A stretch of 64,000 nucleotides of DNA from PWQG01 sp040882255. GTDB lineage: Bacteria; Pseudomonadota; Gammaproteobacteria; Pseudomonadales; Pseudohongiellaceae. Below the pieces are notes generated by a model. That model ran no database searches. It saw only the letters and a list, made by a program, of their open reading frames with translations, and had not been told where the DNA came from. The position numbers and the translations under genes were made by a program. Numbering within the stretch: the first letter of the stretch is position 1; the number at the start of each line of letters is the position of its first letter. The stretch covers positions 124,001 through 188,000 of the forward strand of contig JBBEBP010000011.1 of the NCBI GenBank assembly GCA_040882255.1, read 5' to 3'. Below, one piece after another: positions 53,133 through 61,872 of the stretch.

Positions 53133-54518
53133 ATGGCGAAGAACCAGTATGACATCATCGTGATCGGCAGTGGGCCGGCAGCCGAGTCGGCGGCCATTAA
53201 TGCGTCGAAGAACGGACGCTCCGTGGCCCTGATAAGCGATCGGCCCAAGGTGGGGGGGAATTGCACTCACCTGGGTACCATCCCGTCCAAGGCGCTGCGT
53301 CATTCGGTCAAACAGGTCATGCAGTTTCGTGAGAACCCGCTGTTACGTGAGTTCGGTACATTGCGCAAGCCGGGTTTTCCCGACATCATCCGCCACGCCG
53401 ACCGCGTGATCAGTGATCAGGTTCATCTGCGCAGTAATTATTTCGAGAAGAACAATGTCGATGTGATACAGGGTATTGCCGGGTTTGTTGACGAGCACAC
53501 CATCAGGCTGGGTGCCCGTGGCCGGCAATTGAAGGCGGAGTCCTTCATCATCGCCACCGGTTCGCGACCCTATCACCCCGAGAATGTCGACTTTGATCAT
53601 CCGCGCATCTTCGACAGTGACACGATTCTTGACCTGGACCATTCGCCGAAGAAGGTCACTGTCATCGGGGCTGGCGTGATTGGCTGCGAATACGCATCCA
53701 TCTTTGGTGGTCTGGGCTGCAAGGTGGAACTGATCAACCCGGCGGAGACCCTGCTGTCCTTCCTGGACTGGGAGATCTCCGATGCCCTGAGCTACCACCT
53801 GCGGAATGCCGGTGTGCGCAGCCGGCACAACGAGGAATACGAGACCATCGAGTATCGTGACGACAACATCGTCACGCATCTGAAATCCGGTAAGCGGATC
53901 AAGAGCGATATCGTGTTGTGGGCCAATGGCCGCAGCGGTAACACGGATCGCCTCAACCTTGAGCGACTGGGGATTCCGGTCAACAACCGTGGTCAGTTGC
54001 AGGTCAATGAGCGCTATCAGACCTGTGTGGACAATATTTACGCGGCTGGTGACGTAATCGGTTGGCCGTCGCTGGCCAGTGCAGCCTATGACCAGGGAAG
54101 GGCGGCCAGCAATGCCATTGTCAACCCGGACGAGTTCGTGTTCGTGGACCATGTGGCCTCGGGCATCTACACCATTCCGGAAATCAGCACGCTGGGCAAG
54201 ACCGAAAAGGAGTTGACCGGTGACTGTGTGCCCTACGAGGTGGGCAAGGCCTTCTTCAACCACACGGCGCGCGGACAGATCACTGGTGAGGAAGTGGGTA
54301 TGCTGAAGCTGATTTTCCATTTCGAAACACTGGAGATTCTGGGTATCCACTGTTTCGGAGATCAGGCATCGGAGATCGTTCACATCGGTCAGGCGATCAT
54401 GGAGCAGAAGGGCGAAGCCAATACCATGCGGTATTTTCTCAATACCACGTTCAATTACCCGACCATGGCGGAAGCGTATCGTATCGCCGCACTTGACGGC
54501 CTGAACCGGGTATTCTGA
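53133..54518 (+). CDS. sthA: Soluble pyridine nucleotide transhydrogenase
   Basis: SthA transfers hydride between NADPH and NAD+, mainly draining surplus NADPH. The 461-residue FAD protein has the N-terminal VIGSGPAAESAAINASKNG motif, then NCTHLGTIPSKALRH, where the disulfide Cys pair of lipoamide dehydrogenase is reduced to one Cys, as in true SthA. A second nucleotide-binding motif (VIGAGVIGCEYASIFG) and dimer domain follow. ATG 53133 with AAAGGA upstream gives the family start; an open frame further upstream is rejected. It completes the gap-nqr-apbE-sth run known from Pseudomonas. Confidence 0.96.
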   Translation: MAKNQYDIIVIGSGPAAESAAINASKNGRSVALISDRPKVGGNCTHLGTIPSKALRHSVKQVMQFRENPLLREFGTLRKPGFPDIIRHADRVISDQVHLRSNYFEKNNVDVIQGIAGFVDEHTIRLGARGRQLKAESFIIATGSRPYHPENVDFDHPRIFDSDTILDLDHSPKKVTVIGAGVIGCEYASIFGGLGCKVELINPAETLLSFLDWEISDALSYHLRNAGVRSRHNEEYETIEYRDDNIVTHLKSGKRIKSDIVLWANGRSGNTDRLNLERLGIPVNNRGQLQVNERYQTCVDNIYAAGDVIGWPSLASAAYDQGRAASNAIVNPDEFVFVDHVASGIYTIPEISTLGKTEKELTGDCVPYEVGKAFFNHTARGQITGEEVGMLKLIFHFETLEILGIHCFGDQASEIVHIGQAIMEQKGEANTMRYFLNTTFNYPTMAEAYRIAALDGLNRVF

Positions 54519-54555
54519 GGTGACCGACGCCCCGGACGATCAAAGAGAAGAGGCC

Positions 54556-55587
54556 ATGAAGACAGAGCGCGTGGCGGTGTTGGGCGGAGGCAGTTTCGGT
54601 ACTGTGATTGCCAACATCATCGCCGGCAACGGGTATCGGGTGAACTTCTGGATGCGCAGCGACAGTCTGGCCGACGAGGTCAACACGCTGCACGAGAACC
54701 GGCGCTATCTGCCGGACTACCCCCTGCATGAAGGAATCCGTGCTACCCATGACATGGCGGAGGCGGTCAGCGGCGTGCGCCTGATATTCGTCGCGGTTCC
54801 CAGTGCCTATTTCCGGCAGGTGGTGCGGCGGATGAAGCCGCATCTGCAGCCGGGCTGTCTGCTGGTCAGTACCACCAAGGGAATCGAGGCAGGCAGTTTC
54901 CTGTTGATGAGCCAGGTGCTGGCCGAGGAAACCGCCGATGTGGAGAATACCCGGGTGGGCATCCTCAGTGGTCCCAATCTGGCCCGGGAGGTCGCCGGAC
55001 AGCAGCTGACCGGCACCGTGCTGGCCAGTGAGGATAAGGAACTGCTGGAGACGGTCATGACGGTGCTGCGCTCGGACTACTTCCGTGTCTACACGAACCG
55101 CGACATGTTCGGGGTGGAGCTGGGGGGGTCGTTGAAGAACATCTATGCCATCATCGCCGGCATGGCGGCCGCACTGGGCATGGGACACAATACCAATGCC
55201 ATGCTGGTGACCCGCAGTCTCACCGAGATGGCACGTTTCGGACGAGAGCTGGGCGCCGATCCGATGACGTTTCTCGGTCTGTCCGGCGTCGGCGACCTGA
55301 TCGTGACCTGTTCGTCTTCGTTAAGCCGCAATTTTCGTGTAGGCTTTGCATTGGGAGAGGGAAAGAGCCTGGAGGCCATCATTGCCGAGCTGGGCCAGGT
55401 TGCCGAAGGCGTCAATACCCTGAAACTGGTCAAGGAGAAGGCCGATGAACTCGGCGTTTACATGCCGCTGGCATCCGGGCTCTATGCGATCATGTACGAG
55501 GGCCGGTCAGTGAGCAGCGTTGTGTCTTCCCTGATGCTGGGAGAGCAGGCACTGGATGTCGAATACGAAGCCGGGACCCGGGTCTGA
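54556..55587 (+). CDS. gpsA: Glycerol-3-phosphate dehydrogenase (NAD(P)+)
   Basis: GpsA reduces dihydroxyacetone phosphate to sn-glycerol 3-phosphate for phospholipid synthesis. The 343-residue product has the NAD motif VLGGGSFGTVIANIIA at the start, VAVPSAYFRQVVRRM, STTKGIE and the catalytic Lys in ELGGSLKNIYAIIAGMAAALG, then GLSGVGDLIVTC and the conserved RNFRVGFALGEG. ATG 54556 has AGAAGAGG upstream; GTG 54520 in frame is less likely. It is followed by two genes of unknown function that may share its transcript. Confidence 0.96.
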   Translation: MKTERVAVLGGGSFGTVIANIIAGNGYRVNFWMRSDSLADEVNTLHENRRYLPDYPLHEGIRATHDMAEAVSGVRLIFVAVPSAYFRQVVRRMKPHLQPGCLLVSTTKGIEAGSFLLMSQVLAEETADVENTRVGILSGPNLAREVAGQQLTGTVLASEDKELLETVMTVLRSDYFRVYTNRDMFGVELGGSLKNIYAIIAGMAAALGMGHNTNAMLVTRSLTEMARFGRELGADPMTFLGLSGVGDLIVTCSSSLSRNFRVGFALGEGKSLEAIIAELGQVAEGVNTLKLVKEKADELGVYMPLASGLYAIMYEGRSVSSVVSSLMLGEQALDVEYEAGTRV

Positions 55588-55632
55588 TACGGAAGGGGAG
55601 TGCGGCTGCGTGACGAGCCATGGAGAGTCAAT

Positions 55633-55932
55633 ATGCCCGATGATATGATGGAGAACGTCACCAAGCGTCAGCATTGGCTGCGTATTTTCTTTACCCTGTT
55701 GTTCATGGTCGCGCTGTATGTGACGGGCATCGTATTACTGGTTGTGGTCATCGCCCAGGCGTTGTTCAGCCTGTTCAGCGGCGCTGACAATCCCAACCTG
55801 CGGCGGCTGGGGGCGAGTCTGTCGGAGTATGTCAGCCAGGTGCTCGCCTACGCCACGTACAACAGTGATCACCGCCCCTTTCCGTTTTCCGCCTTTCCGG
55901 CCCAGGACAATGACAATCGGGAGGACCTTTGA
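55633..55932 (+). CDS. DUF4389 family small membrane protein
   Basis: The 99-residue product has one strong hydrophobic stretch (about residues 13-40, LRIFFTLLFMVALYVTGIVLLVVVI read with breaks) and the family motif LFSGADNPNLRRLGASLSEY, then ATYNSDHRPFPFSAFP near the end. These fit DUF4389 proteins, whose function is unknown. GGAGAG lies 7 nt before ATG 55633. Its stop overlaps the TTG start of the next gene. It sits between gpsA and a DUF4892-type gene. Confidence 0.85.
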   Translation: MPDDMMENVTKRQHWLRIFFTLLFMVALYVTGIVLLVVVIAQALFSLFSGADNPNLRRLGASLSEYVSQVLAYATYNSDHRPFPFSAFPAQDNDNREDL

Positions 55933-56867
55933 ACCCGATGCGTTGCCCTGTCATCGCCACCCTCATTCTGTTGCTGTCCGCGCAAGCCGGACTGGCCCAG
56001 TCGGTGGATGAACCGGGCGATTACGCCGGGTTCACCCGCTTCCCGGACGCCACGGTCACGGAGTACCGGCGGTCCGGAGACACGGTATACCGTCTTCCGC
56101 TGGGCAGGATGCAGCGGGTGGACGGCCAGGTGGCGCCGGGCCGCTCGGAACGGTTGAGGGGCGACCTGTACCGAATCACGTATGAGATCCCCGATGGATT
56201 TACCGCGGAAGATGCGTTTGAACACCATCGAGAACAGTTGTTGTCGACGGATGAGGTGGCGCAGTACGAATGTCAGGGCCGCGGTTGTGGCAGCAGTAAT
56301 TACTGGGCGAATGACGTATTCGGAAATCGTGTCCTCTATGGTCCCGTCGAGGGGCAGTACTACATGGCTTCCTCGTATCGATCCAACCGCAGCGGTCGTT
56401 CCGTGCAGGGCTATGCGGCGTTGTATACCGTCACGCGTGGCAACCGGCGTGTCTATGCCCATCTTGATTTTCTTGAGATGCCGCAAGGCGATGGTGAGCC
56501 ACTCATGGCGATCACCCCGGACGCCATTCTTAGGCAACTGGAGCAGTCGCAGGCAGTCGGGATACCGCGTCTGGCATTCGATGCCGACGATGAGCTGATA
56601 GAGGGTGATGGCATCGAACTGCTGGTCGACGCATTACAACGGGATACCTTGCTGGAAGTCTATGTGGTCGCCCACCTGCGGGAATCCGGGGTGGGTATGG
56701 AGCGTCTGCTGGAACGCTCTGCCGCGCGAGCGGAGGCAGTGGTCGACCGCCTGGTGGAAGAAGGCGTCGGTGCAGGCCGGGTGTCGGCGCATGGTGCCGG
56801 GCCACTGGCTCCGTGGTGCCTTTCGGGTGACTGTCGAGAGAGGGTTGAACTGGTGTTACAACCCTGA
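55929..56867 (+). CDS. DUF4892 family protein with OmpA-like C-terminal domain
   Basis: The product (312 residues) has a signal peptide (cleavage after GLA, about residue 23), an N-terminal DUF4892-like domain (about 25-185, DYAGFTRFPDATVTEYRRSGD, RITYEIPDG, CQGRGCGSSNYWAN), and a C-terminal stretch (about 205-312) resembling an OmpA-type peptidoglycan-binding domain, with IELLVDALQRDTLLEVYVVAHLRESG and AEAVVDRLVEEGVGAGRVSAHGAGPLAP. The usual Asn/Asp/Arg set of OmpA is only partly present. TTG 55929 has an ideal GGGAGGA site; ATG 55938 is a good alternative. Probably an envelope protein; role unknown. Confidence 0.75.
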   Translation: MNPMRCPVIATLILLLSAQAGLAQSVDEPGDYAGFTRFPDATVTEYRRSGDTVYRLPLGRMQRVDGQVAPGRSERLRGDLYRITYEIPDGFTAEDAFEHHREQLLSTDEVAQYECQGRGCGSSNYWANDVFGNRVLYGPVEGQYYMASSYRSNRSGRSVQGYAALYTVTRGNRRVYAHLDFLEMPQGDGEPLMAITPDAILRQLEQSQAVGIPRLAFDADDELIEGDGIELLVDALQRDTLLEVYVVAHLRESGVGMERLLERSAARAEAVVDRLVEEGVGAGRVSAHGAGPLAPWCLSGDCRERVELVLQP

Positions 56868-56884
56868 GAGCGGTCCGGCCCGGG

Positions 56885-57454
56885 TCAGTTCTGCCGGATC
56901 AGCGACAGGAATTCCATGCGGGTACTCTGGCTGTTCCGGAAAGCGCCCAACATGCATGAGGTGGTCATGATGGAGTTCTGCTTCTCCACGCCGCGCATCA
57001 TCATGCACATGTGCTGTGCTTCGATAATCACGCCGGCTCCCGCCGCACCGGTCCGCTCCACAATGGTTTCCGCGATTTCCTTGGTGAGATTCTCCTGGAT
57101 CTGCAGGCGCCGCGCGAACATGTCCACAATCCGGGCAATCTTGGACAGGCCGATGACCTGACCCTGGGGCAGATAGGCAACATGGCACTTGCCGATGAAC
57201 GGCAGCAGATGGTGTTCGCACATCGAGTAAAGCTCGATGTTCTTGACGATGACCATTTCCTCGGATGTCGACGGAAACAGTGCGCCGTTGATGACATCAT
57301 CGATATTCTGCTGGTAGCCCCGGGTGAGAAAGCCCATGGCGCTGGCGGCCCGCTTTGGCGTATCCTTCAATCCCGCACGTCGCAGGTCTTCGCCCATGGC
57401 GCGGATGACGGTCTGATAGGCCTGTTCCATCTGCTGTTCGGAAGAATCGCTCAT
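56885..57454 (-). CDS. folE: GTP cyclohydrolase I
   Basis: FolE opens GTP to 7,8-dihydroneopterin triphosphate, the first step of folate synthesis. The 189-residue product has the zinc-binding motif SMCEHHLLPFIGKCHVAYLP, GLSKIARIVDMFARRLQIQE, and the C-terminal AQHMCMMMRGVEKQNSIMTTSCMLGAFR with the second zinc Cys. ATG 57454 gives the family start; the frame runs open for 15 residues upstream without conservation. It converges with the DUF4892 gene and diverges from prmB. Confidence 0.96.
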   Translation of the reverse strand: MSDSSEQQMEQAYQTVIRAMGEDLRRAGLKDTPKRAASAMGFLTRGYQQNIDDVINGALFPSTSEEMVIVKNIELYSMCEHHLLPFIGKCHVAYLPQGQVIGLSKIARIVDMFARRLQIQENLTKEIAETIVERTGAAGAGVIIEAQHMCMMMRGVEKQNSIMTTSCMLGAFRNSQSTRMEFLSLIRQN

Positions 57455-57550
57455 GACTGTTGTCTGTTCTGTGGTCGGGTGGTTATTCGGGGAGCGCATA
57501 CCGTACGCTATTGGTGTGGTCCGGTAAAGCGGTTTGTGAGAGGAGGCTCA

Positions 57551-58414
57551 ATGACAGTCGGGGAAACTATTGCGGCATTGGGGGAACGGTTTGCCGCGCA
57601 GGACCTGTTTTACGGACACGGGACGGACAACGCGCTCGACGAAGCCTACTATCTGGTTTTTGCAGCGCTGGAGCTGGATTTCAGCGACACCGATCTCGAG
57701 CTTCAGCGCCCCTTGCCACAGGACGATCAGGAAAGGATCGAGAGGCTGGCGCATCGCAGGATCCGGGAACGTCTGCCGGTAGCCTACCTGGTGGGAGAGG
57801 CCTGGTTCGCGGGTTTGCCGTTCCATGTCGACCACCGTGTGCTGGTGCCGCGTTCACCGATGGCGGAGCTGATCACTGCCGGTTTCGGTGGACTGTTGAC
57901 GCGGCCACCATATCGGATTCTGGATCTGTGCACCGGCAGCGGCTGTATCGGCATCGCCTGCGCCCAGCAGTTTCCGGGCAGCCGTGTGGATCTGGCCGAT
58001 ATCGATGCCGGAGCGCTGGCGGTGGCGCAGCGGAACGTCGAGCGCCATGATGTGGGTGATCGGGTCCGCATTCTGCAGTCTGACCTGTTTGATGCGGTGG
58101 ACGGCGTCTACGACCTGGTGATCACCAATCCTCCCTATGTGTCCGATGACGAAGTATCCGGCTTGCCCAGGGAATATCATCATGAGCCGGTACTGGGGCT
58201 TCGCTCGGACGACGGCGGAATGGCCCTGCCCCTGCGGATTCTGGATCAGACTGCCGGGTATCTGGCGCCGGGCGGTCTGCTGGTCATGGAGGTCGGGTAC
58301 AGCTGGCCGGAACTGGAGAGGCGCTGTCCGCGCCACCCGTTCCTCTGGTTATCCTTCGAGGGAGGCGGCGAGGGTGTGTTGGCTCTGACCCGGGAGCAAC
58401 TGTCGACAGTCTAG
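57551..58414 (+). CDS. prmB: 50S ribosomal protein L3 glutamine methyltransferase
   Basis: PrmB methylates a Gln of ribosomal protein L3 with SAM. The 287-residue product has an N-terminal helical domain (about 1-85), the SAM motif ILDLCTGSGCIGIACAQQFPG near 118-136 and the catalytic NPPY in DLVITNPPYVSDDE near residue 193. The longer open frame upstream (to 57011) is antisense to folE and not coding; AGGAGG sits just before ATG 57551. aroC follows, an order shared with Pseudomonas. Confidence 0.95.
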   Translation: MTVGETIAALGERFAAQDLFYGHGTDNALDEAYYLVFAALELDFSDTDLELQRPLPQDDQERIERLAHRRIRERLPVAYLVGEAWFAGLPFHVDHRVLVPRSPMAELITAGFGGLLTRPPYRILDLCTGSGCIGIACAQQFPGSRVDLADIDAGALAVAQRNVERHDVGDRVRILQSDLFDAVDGVYDLVITNPPYVSDDEVSGLPREYHHEPVLGLRSDDGGMALPLRILDQTAGYLAPGGLLVMEVGYSWPELERRCPRHPFLWLSFEGGGEGVLALTREQLSTV

Positions 58415-58459
58415 GATTTGGTGTACAATGCGATCCTTTTTCAGGCGGCGTACCCCTTT

Positions 58460-59545
58460 ATGTCGGGCAATTCCTACGGCAAGTTGTTTACCGTGACGAG
58501 CTTCGGCGAGAGCCATGGGCCGGCACTGGGCTGTGTGGTGGATGGCTGTCCACCCGGGTTGCCATTGAGCGAGGCCGATCTGCAGGCGGATCTGGATCGT
58601 CGCAAGCCGGGTACTTCACGGTTCACCACGCAGCGGCGGGAAGCCGACCAGGTGCGTATTCTGTCGGGTGTGTTTGAAGGCCATACCACCGGCACACCCA
58701 TCGGTCTGCTGATCGAGAATACCGATCAGCGCTCGAAGGACTACAGTGCCATCAGTGAGCAGTTCCGGCCGGCGCATGCCGATTACACCTATCAGCACAA
58801 ATACGGGGTGCGTGATTACCGGGGCGGGGGACGCGCTTCGGCCCGGGAAACTGCGATGCGTGTGGCGGCCGGATCGATTGCGCGCAAGTACCTGGAGGCG
58901 CGGGCCGGCATCCGGATCCGCGGCTGCATGGTGCAACTGGGGCCGATCCAGGCTGGCGGTTTCGACTGGGATGCGGTGGAGAACAACCCGTTCTTCTTTC
59001 CGGATACCAGCCGGCTGGGTGAGCTGGAAACCTACATGAAAGCCCTGTCCAAGGAAGGCAATTCCATCGGCGCCTGTATTCACGTGGAGGCGACCGGTGT
59101 GCCACCGGGACTCGGCGAGCCGGTATTTGACCGGCTGGATGCGGATCTGGCGCATGCGCTGATGAGTATCAATGCGGTCAAGGGTGTGGAGGTCGGAGCG
59201 GGTTTCGCCTCGGTGGAGCAGAAAGGAACCGAGCATCGCGATGAAATGACGCCCGAAGGATTCCTGTCCAATAATGCAGGTGGTGTGCTGGGTGGCATTT
59301 CCAGTGGCCAGGATATTGTGGCCCGCATTGCCCTGAAGCCGACATCCAGTCTGCGATTGCCCGGCCGCTCGATCGATGTACACGGCAATCCGATTGAGGT
59401 GGTGACCCGGGGTCGCCACGATCCCTGCGTGGGGATCCGGGCCGTGCCGATTGCCGAAGCCATGATGGCGCTGGTGCTGATGGATCATCTTTTGCGTCAC
59501 CGGGCACAGAATGCCGATGTGACGACCACAACGCCGGTCATCTGA
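58460..59545 (+). CDS. aroC: Chorismate synthase
   Basis: AroC makes chorismate from 5-enolpyruvylshikimate 3-phosphate, using reduced FMN, at the end of the shikimate pathway. The 361-residue product has the signatures GESHGPALGCVVDGCPPG near residue 15, YRGGGRASARETAMRVAAGSIA near 120 and GRHDPCVGIRAVPIAEAM near the C-terminus. A TACAAT at 58429-58434, upstream, could be a -10 but no -35 is clear. ATG 58460 gives the family start MSGNSYGK. Confidence 0.97.
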   Translation: MSGNSYGKLFTVTSFGESHGPALGCVVDGCPPGLPLSEADLQADLDRRKPGTSRFTTQRREADQVRILSGVFEGHTTGTPIGLLIENTDQRSKDYSAISEQFRPAHADYTYQHKYGVRDYRGGGRASARETAMRVAAGSIARKYLEARAGIRIRGCMVQLGPIQAGGFDWDAVENNPFFFPDTSRLGELETYMKALSKEGNSIGACIHVEATGVPPGLGEPVFDRLDADLAHALMSINAVKGVEVGAGFASVEQKGTEHRDEMTPEGFLSNNAGGVLGGISSGQDIVARIALKPTSSLRLPGRSIDVHGNPIEVVTRGRHDPCVGIRAVPIAEAMMALVLMDHLLRHRAQNADVTTTTPVI

Positions 59546-59606
59546 CGCAGTAACTCAGATGGCCGGTGGCATTCCAATTATAATAATCAGCTTTAATAAT
59601 ATCGCA

Positions 59607-59621
59607 TAATACTCTGTATTA
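59607..59621. promoter_or_regulatory. Palindromic operator candidate before leuC
   Basis: TAATAC-TCT-GTATTA is a perfect 15-nt inverted repeat in the very AT-rich 102-nt gap before leuC, 27 nt before the ATG. It has the form of many LysR-type sites (T-N11-A in a dyad). A CATAAT (59605-59610) overlaps it, and TATAAT occurs at 59579-59584, so a bound protein could block or help a leuCD promoter. No regulator gene is adjacent. Confidence 0.4.
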
Positions 59622-59647
59622 CTGGAACTATATTACAGGAAATGTAT

Positions 59648-61090
59648 ATGGCCGGAAAAACGCTTTATGACAAACTGTGGGACTCGCATCTCGTCAGTCA
59701 GCGCGATGACGGAACGGCCCTGATCTACATAGACCGCCAGCTCATTCATGAGGTGACATCACCCCAGGCGTTCGAAGGGCTGCGGCTGGCTGGCCGGCGC
59801 CCGTGGCGTTCAGACGCCAATCTGGCGACCCCCGATCACAATATCCCGACCACGAAGGCAGAGCGCAGTCAGGGCATGGAGGGGATCCTCGACCCGGTTT
59901 CGCGTATTCAGGTCCAGACCCTGGATGACAACTGCCGCAGTTTCGATATTCTGGAGCTGCGTATGGATGATGAGCGCCAGGGTATTGTGCATGTCGTGGG
60001 CCCCGAGCAGGGTGCCACGCTGCCGGGGATGACGGTGGTCTGTGGTGATTCGCACACCTCCACGCACGGCGCGCTGGGCGCGCTTGCGCATGGTATCGGC
60101 ACGTCCGAGGTCGAGCATGTGCTGGCCACGCAGTGTCTGATTCAAAGCAAGAACCGGAACATGCTGGTGCGAGTGGACGGTCGCCTGAATCCGGGCGTCA
60201 CGGCCAAGGACATTGTGCTGGCCGTGATCGGCGAAATCGGCACGGCAGGGGGCACTGGCTATACCATCGAGTTCGCCGGTGAAGCCATCCGCTCCCTGAG
60301 CATGGAAGGGCGGATGACCATCTGTAACATGGCGATCGAAGCCGGCGCGCGAGCCGGCCTGATCGCCGTGGACCAGACCACGATCGACTACATCAAGGGG
60401 CGGCCTTTTGCACCAGATGGAGAGCAATGGGAGCGCGCTGTCGCCAACTGGAAGGAACTGGTCAGTGATGATGATGCCGAGTTCGACCGGGTCGTGGTGC
60501 TGGACGCTGCGGACATCGTCCCGCAGGTGACCTGGGGCACTTCCCCGGAAATGGTTGCTCCGATCACTGGCCGTATCCCGGACCCGGATCGCGAGCCTGA
60601 TGCGGGCAGGGCAGAAAGCATCCGTCAGGCGCTGCAGTACATGGGGCTGGAGCCGGACACCCCCATAAAGGATATCCAGCTGGACTATATTTTCATTGGT
60701 TCCTGCACGAACTCACGCATAGAAGATCTGCGGGCCGCAGCCGAGGTGGTAAGAGGCCACCATGTGGCTGACAACATCGAAATGGCCATGGTGGTTCCCG
60801 GTTCCGGGCTGGTAAAGAAGCAGGCCGAGGCGGAGGGGCTGGACAAGATCTTCATCGCCGCCGGCCTGGAGTGGCGTGAACCGGGCTGCTCCATGTGCCT
60901 GGCCATGAATGCCGACCAGTTACCGGAAGGGAAACACTGCGCTTCCACATCCAATCGCAACTTCGAGGGTCGTCAGGGATTCGGCGGACGTACCCATCTG
61001 GTCAGTCCGGCCATGGCGGCAGCAGCTGCCATCAATGGTCGTTTCGTGGATGTCAGGGACATGCTGTTGACCGAGCGCCGCGCTGGCTGA
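59648..61090 (+). CDS. leuC: 3-isopropylmalate dehydratase large subunit
   Basis: LeuC and LeuD form the aconitase-type isomerase that turns 2-isopropylmalate into 3-isopropylmalate in leucine synthesis. The 480-residue product has the [4Fe-4S] ligands C353 (SCTNSRIEDL), C414 and C417 (GCSMCLAMN), and the start MAGKTLYDKLWDSHLV. ATG 59648 is preferred over ATG 59642 because AGGA is 7 nt upstream of it but only 1 nt from the other. leuD follows after 44 nt. Confidence 0.97.
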   Translation: MAGKTLYDKLWDSHLVSQRDDGTALIYIDRQLIHEVTSPQAFEGLRLAGRRPWRSDANLATPDHNIPTTKAERSQGMEGILDPVSRIQVQTLDDNCRSFDILELRMDDERQGIVHVVGPEQGATLPGMTVVCGDSHTSTHGALGALAHGIGTSEVEHVLATQCLIQSKNRNMLVRVDGRLNPGVTAKDIVLAVIGEIGTAGGTGYTIEFAGEAIRSLSMEGRMTICNMAIEAGARAGLIAVDQTTIDYIKGRPFAPDGEQWERAVANWKELVSDDDAEFDRVVVLDAADIVPQVTWGTSPEMVAPITGRIPDPDREPDAGRAESIRQALQYMGLEPDTPIKDIQLDYIFIGSCTNSRIEDLRAAAEVVRGHHVADNIEMAMVVPGSGLVKKQAEAEGLDKIFIAAGLEWREPGCSMCLAMNADQLPEGKHCASTSNRNFEGRQGFGGRTHLVSPAMAAAAAINGRFVDVRDMLLTERRAG

Positions 61091-61101
61091 TCAGCCAGCG
61101 C
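61080..61101. repeat. 22-bp perfect palindrome across the leuC stop
   Basis: GCGCTGGCTGA (61080-61090) is followed directly by its reverse complement TCAGCCAGCGC (61091-61101). The leuC stop codon TGA lies in the left half. In RNA this forms a strong hairpin between leuC and leuD, which could set the ratio of the two subunits or protect the leuC message. Confidence 0.7.
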
Positions 61102-61134
61102 CGTTGTCAGAGAATCAGGATCGAGAGACCGATT

Positions 61135-61779
61135 ATGAGAAAATTTTCAGTACATGAAGGTGTCGTCATGCCGCTGGATCGGGCCAATGTCGACACGGAC
61201 TTCATCATCCCCAAGCAGTTCCTGAAGTCCATCAAGCGTACCGGCTTTGGTGTGAACCTGTTTGATGAACATCGTTATCTGGACAAGGGGCTGCCGGACG
61301 CGGACAACAGTCAGCGGCCGTTGAACCCCGATTTTGTGCTCAACAAGCCGCGTTACCGGAACGCGAGCATCCTGCTGGCCCGCCGCAATTTTGGCTGCGG
61401 CTCGAGTCGCGAACACGCGCCCTGGGCCCTGGACGACTACGGGTTTCGCGTCATCATAGCACCCAGCTATGCAGATATATTCTTCAATAATTGCTTTAAG
61501 AACGGGATTTTACCCATTGTTCTTGAAGAAGAAAAAGTGGATGAGCTTTTCCAGAAAGTAGAGGCGCAGGAAGGTTTCTCCATGACGGTGAATCTGGAGC
61601 AGCAGCAGATCGATTGCTCGGATGGAACCACCCTGGCGTTCGACATTGACTCCTCCCGTAAACACAGCCTGCTCAACGGGCTGGATGATATTGGTCTGAC
61701 CCTGGAGGAGGCCGATGCGATCCGCGCATTCGAGGAACGGTGGCGTGAAGAGGCGCCCTGGTATTTCCGTGCGGGGTGA
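61135..61779 (+). CDS. leuD: 3-isopropylmalate dehydratase small subunit
   Basis: LeuD is the swivelling domain partner of LeuC. The 214-residue product has the family start MRKFSVHEGVVMPLDRANVDTDFIIPKQFLKSI, the RNFGCGSSREHAPWALDDYGFRVIIAPSYADIF stretch (about 84-114), and PWYFR near the end. ATG 61135 has GAGAGACC upstream. In Pseudomonas leuB comes shortly after; here asd follows 93 nt later. Confidence 0.96.
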   Translation: MRKFSVHEGVVMPLDRANVDTDFIIPKQFLKSIKRTGFGVNLFDEHRYLDKGLPDADNSQRPLNPDFVLNKPRYRNASILLARRNFGCGSSREHAPWALDDYGFRVIIAPSYADIFFNNCFKNGILPIVLEEEKVDELFQKVEAQEGFSMTVNLEQQQIDCSDGTTLAFDIDSSRKHSLLNGLDDIGLTLEEADAIRAFEERWREEAPWYFRAG

Positions 61780-61872
61780 GTGGCCGGAATGTGTGCCGTG
61801 TCCACCCGAAAGATGCGTATCTATGGTACGCTGGACTCATAAGTGACTGATTAACTGTCAGGTTAGGGAAAT

